DNA from: Lentimicrobiaceae bacterium
GTDB lineage: Bacteria > Bacteroidota > Bacteroidia > Bacteroidales > WCHB1-69
Assembly: GCA_009787675.1 (NCBI GenBank)
Contig: WQSU01000080.1
Location: 1 to 9,330, forward strand
DNA length: 9,330 nucleotides
Direction of reading: 5' to 3'
Shown here: one piece after another, positions 1-6,496 of the stretch
Position numbering within the stretch: the first letter of the stretch is position 1
Layout of the letters: each line of letters begins with the position of its first letter
Position numbers and translations under genes: made by a program
The notes under the pieces: model-generated
The model's database searches: none
What the model saw: only the letters and a program-made list of their open reading frames with translations
Told to the model about the DNA's origin: nothing

Positions 1-2039
1 AGCAAAACTATCGGGTATTTCTTTACCACAAAATTAGCCACTAAGGTAAGCGATTGGGTAGCCAGAAAGGAAGTATCGGTAGAGGTGGTAAAGAGTGGTC
101 CGGTAGCCGTGTTGATTGTCCACTTCACAAACTCGTAGCCTTCGTTAGGGATGGCGCTGATGGTTACGGGGTCTTCATAGTTGAACTCGCCGCCGCCGGA
201 AACGGTACCGTATGCGGATGGAGAGGCAATTAGAGTAATATAACAAGACACTGATACTAACGCCGCTTTAGAATTGATGGATACATCGCAAAGATTGGAT
301 ATGGCTATTCTGCGATAATACATATCGCTTGTTAAAGCGGGTGTGGTATAGTTTTGCGTATTATTGGCGCCTGATGCCGCCGACCATGTTAAGCTATCAG
401 TGCTTTGCTGCCATAAGTAAGTAATGGTGCCGGCGCTTGTTGTGGCTGCCCCCAAACTGAACGTATGGGTTGTATTGTATGCAATATTGGCTCCCGCCGG
501 ATTGGGCTGTAGCAGTTCTGGAAGCGCATCAATGGTTACGGGAATAAAAAGGGTGTCGCAACTTATAGAATCTGTAATCCAAAGCTCATAGTCTCCTTGT
601 GATAATCCGCTAAAAGACTGACCTACAAGTTGCCAATTGAGACCTTCATCAAGACTCATTCTCGCTTTGGGCGAGCCGCCGCTAACCGAAACGGCAATCC
701 CTCCCTCCCCTTCCTCACAAGAGGGTATGGTGGTTACCTCAGGAATGATGGCGCTATAAACCACTAAATTAATAGTATCAATCTGTTCACAACCGCCTTG
801 ACTGGTGGAGGCTATTATTCGTATGTTTCCTCCATTAGCCGTAACCGGAGAGGCAACCTTGTAAGGAATGGTTACCGATGTTGACAGTGGGGGTGCGGTG
901 AGAGATGTTGGCATGGGCGCATTGTTTAATTGACGAATATCGTTTGCTGCCGTGCCACTGTATGCCAAAGTAACAGATGTTGTTGCCAATTGACTGGGTA
1001 GAAAATTTATTTCCAACGCATTTGTTTCACAACCTTCAAAGAGTGTGTTTATTTCCAAACCTCCTTCCCCAAAGTTTTTCACACCGGCGCCCAAATCCAA
1101 ACTGCCTGCACGCAAAAATACACCCGTGCCATAAGCATTATCTGAAAAATTAGCTACTGCTAATTTTAAGCGATATTTTATTCCGGGAATTACATTTGCT
1201 TTTGCCGTAAGAACTATTGTGCGACCGAGAAATTCCATATATACACCCGTGTTTGCAACATAATATTGGATATTTGTCGTAGGATTTACAGTAGCGATTG
1301 ACACTTCTTGCCCATTAGGCAACTTTGCAATATTTCTAGTAGTACTCGCAATTACATTGCCCCCTGCATCCAGTTCCGAGATAAAAAAACCAAATACGTC
1401 ATAGTATGTCTGATAATAAGGGTATTCGTACTCTTCCGAAGCAAAAATATAGTCAAAACTTATTTCCGATTGCAGTGGAACAAAATCAAACTCCAACTTA
1501 GCACCATTGGTAAGGTTATGACCATTCGGCAACTGTGTCAAATTAGGGTCAGAGGTTAAGCTTTCATACGGCACTGTAGAAGGAACACCACTCGGGTAAG
1601 AATTTGGACCCTCCACATCCCTACAATCACCTGTTGTTAACAATAAACCGCTTACCATCTCCAATCCCGATCCTATTGTGCCATGGCTGAAATAGGACAA
1701 AGTTCTCTGATCAGGCGTGTGATTCCATGTCGTAGAAGCCTTATTATAATTAAAAAAATTAACATTGCTAATCTGCCCACCTGTAGCACATCCGCCGCCT
1801 GCTTGCCCTAATAATACATCTCTTACAAGTTCTTCGGGGGAAAGGTCAGTACAAGGCCTGCCATTAATAAGGTCTATATTTCTATTCACCCAAATACTTC
1901 CAGCAGCCGGAGTGGGATTTATTGAACGTTGCTGGGGAGGAGGCGTTCTTGGGGGAAGGTCTTGAGAAAAAGCGTTGTCATGTTGTAGAAACAACATGGT
2001 CGCAAAAAATAATATTAAAAACGGGTAAACTTTCTTCAT
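1..2039 (-). CDS. Secreted choice-of-anchor L domain surface protein (C-terminus cut by window edge)
   Basis: The reverse strand is open from an ATG at 2039 to the window edge, giving 679 codons with no stop. The N-terminus MKKVYPFLILFFATMLFLQH followed by DNAFSQ is a clear Sec signal peptide, with likely cleavage near residue 25. Residues about 80-315 read as a choice-of-anchor L domain: ISNVNFFNY near 90, GLLLTTGDC, then FDYIFASEEYEYP around 202 and DVFGFFIS. Residues about 330-425 resemble the beta-sandwich that often follows this domain. About 432-505 resembles a SprB-type repeat, about 507-595 is Ig-like with YLWQQSTDS, and about 598-672 is a divergent InlB B-repeat (GYEFVKW, LVANF). Such proteins are exported and often carry a C-terminal type IX secretion or gliding-type anchor; that end lies outside the window, so the sorting signal is unseen. 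An adhesin or surface role is inference. It starts 18 nt after nadA on the same strand, so read-through from nadA is possible. Confidence 0.9.
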   Translation of the reverse strand, partial: MKKVYPFLILFFATMLFLQHDNAFSQDLPPRTPPPQQRSINPTPAAGSIWVNRNIDLINGRPCTDLSPEELVRDVLLGQAGGGCATGGQISNVNFFNYNKASTTWNHTPDQRTLSYFSHGTIGSGLEMVSGLLLTTGDCRDVEGPNSYPSGVPSTVPYESLTSDPNLTQLPNGHNLTNGAKLEFDFVPLQSEISFDYIFASEEYEYPYYQTYYDVFGFFISELDAGGNVIASTTRNIAKLPNGQEVSIATVNPTTNIQYYVANTGVYMEFLGRTIVLTAKANVIPGIKYRLKLAVANFSDNAYGTGVFLRAGSLDLGAGVKNFGEGGLEINTLFEGCETNALEINFLPSQLATTSVTLAYSGTAANDIRQLNNAPMPTSLTAPPLSTSVTIPYKVASPVTANGGNIRIIASTSQGGCEQIDTINLVVYSAIIPEVTTIPSCEEGEGGIAVSVSGGSPKARMSLDEGLNWQLVGQSFSGLSQGDYELWITDSISCDTLFIPVTIDALPELLQPNPAGANIAYNTTHTFSLGAATTSAGTITYLWQQSTDSLTWSAASGANNTQNYTTPALTSDMYYRRIAISNLCDVSINSKAALVSVSCYITLIASPSAYGTVSGGGEFNYEDPVTISAIPNEGYEFVKWTINTATGPLFTTSTDTSFLATQSLTLVANFVVKKYPIVL

Positions 2040-2057
2040 GGCTTTTATAAAATTAAA

Positions 2058-2969
2058 TTAATAATCGAACATCTTTTGTATGGGATATACTGCTTTTTTT
2101 ATCAGCTCATCTTCCAATATGATTTCAGGAGATTCTGTTTGTAAAGCGTTGTAAATTTTTTCTAATGTATTCAATTTCATATATTCGCAGTTGTTGCAGG
2201 AGCAGGTTATAGGGTTATTTACTACGTAAAATTGTTTAGTAGGGTTTTGTTTTTGCATTTCGTACAAAATACCGGTTTCGGTAGCTACTATATAGGCAAT
2301 AGCATCATCGTTTTTTGTAAACTGAAGCATCGCGGCAGTAGAGCCAATAAAATCGGCAACCTCCAGCACCGTAGCTTTGCACTCCGGATGCGCCAATACT
2401 TTTGCTTTCGGATAGGTAGCTTTTAGTTTATATATCTCCTCTGCAGTCAGTTGGTCGTGCACATGGCAGGCGCCGTTCCAAAGCGCCATTTCCCGTCCGG
2501 TTTCCTTGTTAATGTACGCGCCCAAGTTTCTATCAGGCGTAAACACAATCTTCTCATCCTTTGGAAGTGCATTTACAATTTTTAACGCATTGCCGGAAGT
2601 TACAATGATATCGGAAAGGGTTTTCACTTTTGCCGAACAATTAATATAACTTAATACTTTGTGCTCCGGATAATTTTTAAGGAATTTTTCCAATTCTTCA
2701 GCAGGACAACTGTCGGCTAATGAGCATCCCGCATTCAAATCGGGAATCAATATTTTTTTTTGTGGGGATAAAATTTTAGCGGTCTCCGCCATAAAATGCA
2801 CCCCTGCAAAGAGAATGATATCTGCCTGTGTAACAGCCGCCTGCTTCGATAGCACTAAGCTATCTCCCACAAAATCAGCAATATCCTGCACTTCAGGCAA
2901 TGTGTAATAATGCGCCAAAATAATGGCGTTCTTCGCTTTTTTTAACTTAGAGATTTGATTGATTAACAT
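2058..2969 (-). CDS. nadA: Quinolinate synthase NadA (iron-sulfur enzyme of NAD synthesis)
   Basis: Cytosolic NadA condenses iminoaspartate (made by NadB) with dihydroxyacetone phosphate to form quinolinate, the committed step of de novo NAD synthesis. With the start chosen here the protein has 303 residues, the usual length of the short NadA form. Motifs in order are NAIILAHYYTLPEVQDIADF (residues 14-33) with GDSL just after it, FAGVHFMAETAKIL (54-67), PDLNAGCSLADSC (76-88), WNGACHVHDQ (164-173), AHPEC (193-197) and TCSCNNCEYMKLN (255-267). By family knowledge the three [4Fe-4S] ligands should be C82, C168 and C261. The frame stays open upstream for 33 more codons to 3068, but that stretch is AT-rich, codes for a Phe/Ile/Lys-rich peptide unlike NadA and runs into the rpsA promoter, so the ATG at 2969 is preferred. 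No nadB or nadC is visible nearby. Confidence 0.95.
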   Translation of the reverse strand: MLINQISKLKKAKNAIILAHYYTLPEVQDIADFVGDSLVLSKQAAVTQADIILFAGVHFMAETAKILSPQKKILIPDLNAGCSLADSCPAEELEKFLKNYPEHKVLSYINCSAKVKTLSDIIVTSGNALKIVNALPKDEKIVFTPDRNLGAYINKETGREMALWNGACHVHDQLTAEEIYKLKATYPKAKVLAHPECKATVLEVADFIGSTAAMLQFTKNDDAIAYIVATETGILYEMQKQNPTKQFYVVNNPITCSCNNCEYMKLNTLEKIYNALQTESPEIILEDELIKKAVYPIQKMFDY

Positions 2970-2974
2970 GCGTG

Positions 2975-2982
2975 CAAATATA
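2975..2982 (-). promoter_or_regulatory. Candidate nadA -7 box (TATATTTG)
   Basis: Read on the minus strand this is TATATTTG, an exact match to the Bacteroidota -7 consensus TAnnTTTG. It ends only 5 nt before the preferred nadA ATG, so transcription would start at or next to the start codon and give a nearly leaderless mRNA. I see no convincing -33 TTTG at the right distance, and AT-rich DNA yields chance matches, so this is tentative. Confidence 0.25.
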
Positions 2983-3050
2983 AGAAATATTTTATACAAT
3001 ATGTTGCGTAGTATTTTGCATAGAAATATCTTTTCATATAAAAAAAAATA

Positions 3051-3059
3051 TACCTTTGC
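3051..3059 (+). promoter_or_regulatory. rpsA promoter, -7 box TACCTTTGC
   Basis: TACCTTTGC matches the Bacteroidota primary sigma factor -7 consensus TAnnTTTG(C). It lies after a very A-rich stretch and about 100 nt before the rpsA ATG. The -33 region (TCTTTTC near 3029-3035) is only a weak match. The expected start of transcription is around 3063-3066, leaving a leader of roughly 90 nt. Confidence 0.6.
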
Positions 3060-3060
3060 G

Positions 3061-3142
3061 CCTCTCATCGAAAGAGGCTCTTCGATTTGAAAATCAATAA
3101 GTTAACCTCGAAGTTAAATTAAAAAAGAATCATTTTTGATTC
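3061..3142 (+). promoter_or_regulatory. Hairpin-rich rpsA 5' leader, possible autoregulatory element
   Basis: Three perfect small hairpins follow one another. CCTCT (3061-3065) pairs with AGAGG (3073-3077) around the loop CATCGAA. TTAAC (3102-3106) pairs with GTTAA (3113-3117) around the loop CTCGAA. GAATCA (3127-3132) pairs with TGATTC (3137-3142) around TTTT, ending 14 nt before the ATG. The first two loops share TCGAA, and TTCGA at 3081-3085 is complementary to both; ATCGAA (3067-3072) can pair with TTCGAT (3081-3086) as an alternative to the first hairpin. S1 is known to repress its own translation in E. coli through a structured leader; a similar role here is inference. The first hairpin may lie partly upstream of the true transcription start. 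Confidence 0.4.
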
Positions 3143-3156
3143 AAAAAACAGAAAAA

Positions 3157-5262
3157 ATGTCTGAAGAATTAATTAATGCTCCTGAAATGGAAGCACAAAA
3201 TGAAGAACAAGTTGTTGAACAACCTGTTCAAGAAGAAGTTGTAACAGAAACTCCTGTTACAGAAGAAATTATTGAAGAACCTGTGGCAGAAGAACCTGTG
3301 GCAGAGGAAACTCCAGTAGCAGAAAATCCTGTTGTAGAAACTCCTGTTGTAGAAGAACCCGTTGCTGAAATTCCCGTTGTGGAAGTTCCTATTGTGGAAG
3401 CTCCTGTTGTGGAAGCTCCTGTTGTGGAAGAATTACCTGCTGTAGAAAAACGCGCAAAAAAATCAACATTCTCAAAAGCGCCCGTAACATCAGATTATGA
3501 ATCATTGGAAGCTTTTAATTGGGATAACCTTGAGAAAAAAGGTTCAAAGTATAGCGAAACAGAAAAACAACGCTATGCAGAACTGTACACCAAATCTTTT
3601 AAATCTATTGACGAAAACGCCGTAATTAAAGGAACTATCGTTTCTTTCAACTCCCGCGAAATCGTTGTAAACATTGGGTTTAAATCCGACGGTGTGATTA
3701 CCGCTTCTGAATTGCGCTACAATCCTAACATCCAAATTGGAGACGAAATTGAAGTGTATGTTGAAAACCAAGAAGATGCTACCGGTCAACTTCAGTTGTC
3801 GCATAAAAAAGCACGTATGCTGCAATCTTGGAACCGCGTAAACCAAGCCCATGACGATAATGAAATCATCACAGGTTATGTAAAATGCAGAACCAAAGGT
3901 GGTTTAATAGTTGATGTATTCGGCATTGAAGCATTCTTGCCCGGCTCGCAAATTGACGTGAAACCGATTCGCGATTATGACATCTATGTGAATAAAACAA
4001 TGGAATTTAAAGTGGTTAAAATTAACCATGAATACAAAAATGTAGTAGTTTCTCATAAAGCACTTATCGAAGACGAGTTGGAAGCTCAAAAAGCAGAAAT
4101 TATTGCCAGCTTGGAAAAAGGTCAAATTTTGGAAGGTATCGTGAAAAACATTACCAGCTACGGCGTGTTTATCGACTTGGGCGGCGTGGACGGTTTAATC
4201 CACATCACCGACTTGTCGTGGGGACGTATCAACCATCCGGAAGAGATCGTTCAATTAGATGAGAAAATTAATGTGGTAATCCTTGATTTCGACGAAAACA
4301 AAAAACGTATTGCTCTTGGATTGAAACAATTAACTCCACACCCGTGGGATGCTTTGGATGCTAATTTACAAGTGGGCGATAAGATTAAAGGTAAAGTGGT
4401 GGTAATTGCCGATTATGGCGCATTTATTGAAGTAATCCCCGGCGTTGAAGGCTTGGTACACGTTTCGGAAATGTCATGGTCACAACACCTTCGTACCGCT
4501 CACGATTTCTTGAAAGTGGGCGACGACGTGGAAACCGTTATCTTGACGTTAGACAGAGACGAAAGAAAAATGTCGTTGGGTATTAAACAGTTAATTCCTG
4601 ATCCGTGGACAGATATTACTACAAAATATCCTGCCGGCTCGAAACACACAGCTACCGTGCGTAACTTCACCAACTTCGGTATTTTCGTTGAGTTGGAAGA
4701 GGGCGTGGATGGTTTGATTCACATTTCCGACCTCTCCTGGTCAAAGAAAATCAAACACCCTGCCGAGTTCACCAAAATTGGCGACAGCATCGACGTGGTA
4801 GTATTGGAAGTGGATATCGAAAACCACAGATTGAGCTTGGGACACAAACAATTGGAAGAAAACCCATGGGATGTATTTGAAACTGTTTTTGCAGTAGGAA
4901 CCACACATCAAGGAACTATCATTGCACAAGTAGATAAAGGATACACCATCTCGTTGCCGTATGGCATTGAAGGGTTCTGCTTCAATCGCGCGTTGCAAAA
5001 AGAAGACAAGTCGAATCCAAGAATCGACGAAGAACTTCCATTCAGAGTGATTGAATTCCAAAAAGAGGCTAAGAAAATCAACCTTTCTCACACCAAAACA
5101 TGGCAAGAAACTAAGGAAGACGAAGAAAAACGCGTAGTTTCCGAAGAGAAGAAGAAAAAGAAAGAGATTGATAAAATCAACGAAAGTTCCGAAAAAGCAA
5201 CCTTAGGCGATTTGGATATTTTCAAAGCATTGAAACAAGATTTAGAAGAGAAAGAAGCGTAA
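3157..5262 (+). CDS. rpsA: 30S ribosomal protein S1
   Basis: S1 is the large RNA-binding protein of the small ribosomal subunit that helps recruit and unfold mRNA. The start chosen is the ATG at 3157 (MSEELINAPEMEAQ, 701 residues) after an A-rich, SD-less leader; a TTG at 3136 in the same frame lies inside a leader hairpin and is less likely. Residues 1-150 form an acidic extension rich in Pro, Glu and Val. Six S1 (OB-fold) domains follow at roughly 152-220, 236-306, 324-395, 406-480, 493-568 and 580-650. Domains 3-5 are the most canonical, with YGVFIDLGGVDGLIHITDLS, YGAFIEV...EGLVHVSEMS and FGIFVELEEGVDGLIHISDL, each ending in a GLKQL/GIKQL/GHKQL-PW signature. The C-terminus (650-701) is a charged, helical Lys/Glu tail. 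The gene appears monocistronic, with its own promoter and a strong terminator. Total length exceeds E. coli S1 (557) mainly because of the N-terminal extension and C-terminal tail. Confidence 0.97.
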   Translation: MSEELINAPEMEAQNEEQVVEQPVQEEVVTETPVTEEIIEEPVAEEPVAEETPVAENPVVETPVVEEPVAEIPVVEVPIVEAPVVEAPVVEELPAVEKRAKKSTFSKAPVTSDYESLEAFNWDNLEKKGSKYSETEKQRYAELYTKSFKSIDENAVIKGTIVSFNSREIVVNIGFKSDGVITASELRYNPNIQIGDEIEVYVENQEDATGQLQLSHKKARMLQSWNRVNQAHDDNEIITGYVKCRTKGGLIVDVFGIEAFLPGSQIDVKPIRDYDIYVNKTMEFKVVKINHEYKNVVVSHKALIEDELEAQKAEIIASLEKGQILEGIVKNITSYGVFIDLGGVDGLIHITDLSWGRINHPEEIVQLDEKINVVILDFDENKKRIALGLKQLTPHPWDALDANLQVGDKIKGKVVVIADYGAFIEVIPGVEGLVHVSEMSWSQHLRTAHDFLKVGDDVETVILTLDRDERKMSLGIKQLIPDPWTDITTKYPAGSKHTATVRNFTNFGIFVELEEGVDGLIHISDLSWSKKIKHPAEFTKIGDSIDVVVLEVDIENHRLSLGHKQLEENPWDVFETVFAVGTTHQGTIIAQVDKGYTISLPYGIEGFCFNRALQKEDKSNPRIDEELPFRVIEFQKEAKKINLSHTKTWQETKEDEEKRVVSEEKKKKKEIDKINESSEKATLGDLDIFKALKQDLEEKEA
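3277..3447 (+). repeat. Degenerate 15-bp tandem repeat encoding PVVE-type pentapeptides in rpsA
   Basis: Codons 41-97 of rpsA form a run of imperfect pentapeptides such as EEPVA, TPVVE, IPVVE, VPIVE and APVVE. The last copies are close in DNA: units at 3370, 3385, 3400 and 3415 share the pattern xxTCCyrTTGTGGAA, and the final two (GCTCCTGTTGTGGAA) are identical. The unit is a multiple of three, so gain or loss of copies keeps the frame. The region is probably disordered. Confidence 0.85.
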
Positions 5263-5290
5263 TATACTCTTTTTCAATAAAAAAAATTGA

Positions 5291-5325
5291 GGGCTGCTTA
5301 AAAGGCAGCCCTTTTTATTTTTTTT
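5291..5325 (+). terminator. Intrinsic terminator of rpsA
   Basis: GGGCTGC (5291-5297) pairs perfectly with GCAGCCC (5305-5311) around a 7-nt loop, followed at once by a run of T residues with a single A (5312-5325). It begins 28 nt after the rpsA stop codon. This is a strong factor-independent terminator for the plus strand. Confidence 0.93.
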
Positions 5326-5341
5326 CCATACGGATTTAAAG

Positions 5342-5646
5342 TTGAATATTAAATCTGTCAGAAATTATTTATCAGGTAGTAATTTTGCGTTGATGCGCCA
5401 AATTACGCAATCGTTGGCAGGCAGAGTCGAAGAAATTAATCCATTGTACTTTTCAGGGGATGGTAAACCTATTGCACGTAATAAATGTGGGTTGATAGAT
5501 TATATGCCTCCTACTATTCCGGCTTGTGGCAGGTTTGGGAAAGCACACTCCATTATACCTACGATTCTGGAGAAACTATAAATAAAAACATATACCTCAG
5601 TCGCGGCTCCTATTGGAATCTTGGGATAGAGTTGGGATTTAATTAA
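5342..5646 (+). pseudogene. Frameshifted 3' remnant of an unrecognised gene
   Basis: Two overlapping plus-strand frames look like halves of one protein. The first, open from before 5342 (TTG) to 5581, contains NYLSGSNFALMRQITQSLAG and then NPLYFSGDGKPIARNK. The second, from about 5485 to the TAA at 5644-5646, reads VDRLYASYYSGLWQVWESTL, then HYTYDSGETINK and finally RGSYWNLGIELGFN. The second frame is rich in Trp, Tyr and Gly and ends like an outer-membrane beta-barrel strand, unlike a random frame. A +1 shift between roughly 5485 and 5500 would join them. No good start codon or upstream gene body exists, because the rpsA terminator lies directly before it, so only a C-terminal piece remains. 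I do not recognise the family. A sequencing indel cannot be excluded, but the missing 5' part argues for a remnant. Confidence 0.4.
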
Positions 5647-5665
5647 CAGGAAATAGGGAAGAATG

Positions 5666-5683
5666 AAAAGCAGCTTCTGCTGC
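5666..5683 (-). terminator. Weak candidate terminator downstream of dsrC
   Basis: On the minus strand GCAGC-AGAA-GCTGC forms a perfect 5-bp hairpin followed by TTTTC, about 55 nt after the dsrC stop. The stem and the T-run are short, so termination would be inefficient unless helped. Confidence 0.3.
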
Positions 5684-5737
5684 AAGAAAGGAACAAAGGA
5701 AAAAGATCTATGAGTTGTTGCAAGATTGATTTGTTTT

Positions 5738-6052
5738 TTACACGCAGCCATCTGGTTTGGGCAAGCCGGCAACACGGCAGGCGCCACGCGCAGGACCCAA
5801 CGGAAACAGTTCGTAAATATCCCTTAATTTCAGTCCGGTTTCTTTACAGATAGAACGGATCATGGGCGCCATGCCCGTTTCCTCGTAACTGCGGCGAATA
5901 ATTCTGATAACTGCCCAATGATTATCTGTTAAGTCTTGAATATCATCTTCTTTGGCAATCAAAGTTGCCAATTCATCGTTCCATAATTGCGGCTCCAGCA
6001 TAAAGCCGTCTCCATCCATTTCAATCGGGTTACCATTAAATTCAATTGCCAT
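5738..6052 (-). CDS. dsrC: DsrC/TusE-family sulfur carrier with both C-terminal cysteines
   Basis: This is a complete 104-residue member of the DsrC/TusE/DsvC family (Pfam PF04358), small cytosolic proteins that carry sulfur as persulfide or trisulfide on a flexible C-terminal arm. Visible signatures are DGDGFMLEPQLWND (residues 13-26), DNHWAVIR (43-50), MAPMIRSICKETGLKLRDIY (61-80) and ELFPLGPARGACRVAGLPKP (81-100), then DGCV. The penultimate C103 is the carrier cysteine of the family. C92, eleven residues before it, is the second redox cysteine of true DsrC, which E. coli-type TusE lacks. The spacing before ELFP is short, as I recall for DsvC of sulfate reducers, rather than the longer form of Allochromatium DsrC or E. 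coli TusE. There is an extra cysteine at 69. No dsrAB, dsrEFH, dsrMKJOP, tusBCD or mnmA is visible, so its partner is unknown. The ATG at 6052 follows an A-rich leader with no SD. Family assignment is firm; DsrC-like rather than TusE-like function is inference from C92. Confidence 0.93.
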   Translation of the reverse strand: MAIEFNGNPIEMDGDGFMLEPQLWNDELATLIAKEDDIQDLTDNHWAVIRIIRRSYEETGMAPMIRSICKETGLKLRDIYELFPLGPARGACRVAGLPKPDGCV

Positions 6053-6141
6053 AAGTCTGTTTTATTTTAAATTTTTAAAGTTATTTAACGTTTATTAACG
6101 CTCAAAAGTGCATAAAATTATGAGTGGTTACGGCTTCGTTG

Positions 6142-6166
6142 TTGATAAAATGAACGATTTTATCAA
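6142..6166. repeat. Perfect 10-bp-arm inverted repeat upstream of dsrC
   Basis: TTGATAAAAT (6142-6151) and ATTTTATCAA (6157-6166) are exact reverse complements separated by GAACG. The centre is about 100 bp before the dsrC ATG. No T-tract follows on either strand in terminator position. It could be an operator for a dimeric regulator or a hairpin in the dsrC leader. A smaller CGTT-TATT-AACG palindrome lies at 6089-6100. I see no convincing promoter in 6053-6234. Confidence 0.6.
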
Positions 6167-6234
6167 AATCAGATTTGTATTGTAAGATACGTCGTTTATC
6201 TTGTTTGCGGTTAGGGTGTTCAAAGATTTAACTT

Positions 6235-6392
6235 TAATCCCGTTAGGGATTAGATATTGGTAGAAAAAAGAATTTCACGAACCAAACAGCGTGCCGTAGG
6301 TACGCCATATTATTCCAATGTATGGTATTTTCCGTGTAATAAATCATCCTACGGGATTTTTGTTTTATGGAAATCATCCTTTCTACCAATAT
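6235..6392. repeat. Nested-hairpin intergenic repeat element (Bacteroidota-type)
   Basis: The element opens with the hairpin TAATCCC-GTTA-GGGATTA (6235-6252). Then ATATTGGTAGAAA (6254-6266) finds its exact 13-bp reverse complement TTTCTACCAATAT at 6380-6392. Inside that arch, CCGTAGG (6294-6300) matches CCTACGG (6348-6354), and CCATA (6305-6309) matches TATGG (6321-6325), giving a nested fold. Local alternatives are GCGTGCC-GTA-GGTACGC (6289-6305, one G-T pair) and ATCC-TACG-GGAT (6346-6357). AAATCATCCT occurs twice (6341-6350 and 6371-6380). From memory, strings like GTGCCGTAGGTACG and ATTGGTAGAAA recur between genes in many Bacteroidota genomes, so this is likely a dispersed repeat. The 60-codon plus-strand frame across it (from a TTG at 6257) is probably spurious. 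Nothing further is supported in 6393-6496. Confidence 0.7.
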
Positions 6393-6496
6393 GTTGTCCC
6401 TTCTCAGGTTTGCTCTCTACGAAAGCTTTCTTCCATTAAATTTTCATAGCAAAAAACTTTTTCTTAACCCCAAAAAAAAGACAGCTATACTCATTC

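Noticed and set aside
1308..1965. Short plus-strand frames of 83 and 66 codons
   Set aside because: Both are antisense to the choice-of-anchor L domain, which reads continuously on the minus strand with a signal peptide.
2970..3068. 33-codon N-terminal extension of NadA
   Set aside because: AT-rich, Phe/Ile/Lys-rich and overlapping the rpsA -7 box; known NadA proteins begin close to the NAIILAHYY motif, as with the ATG at 2969.
3136..3156. TTG start seven codons upstream of the rpsA ATG
   Set aside because: It lies inside the GAATCA/TGATTC hairpin and adds MIQKTEK, while MSEE from the ATG at 3157 is the more natural S1 start.
5500..5787. 95-codon minus-strand frame overlapping the 3' end of dsrC
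   Set aside because: It overlaps the firm dsrC gene and the plus-strand remnant in another frame, and the translation has no domain-like pattern.
6257..6439. 60-codon plus-strand frame (TTG start) between dsrC and GH92
   Set aside because: It runs across the nested inverted-repeat element, so its sequence is dictated by the palindromes; such short products are often wrongly annotated over intergenic repeats.
6440..6496. Possible GH92 terminator (A-run at 6472-6479 giving a U-run on the minus strand)
   Set aside because: No stable stem precedes the U-run on the minus strand, so a terminator call is not supported.
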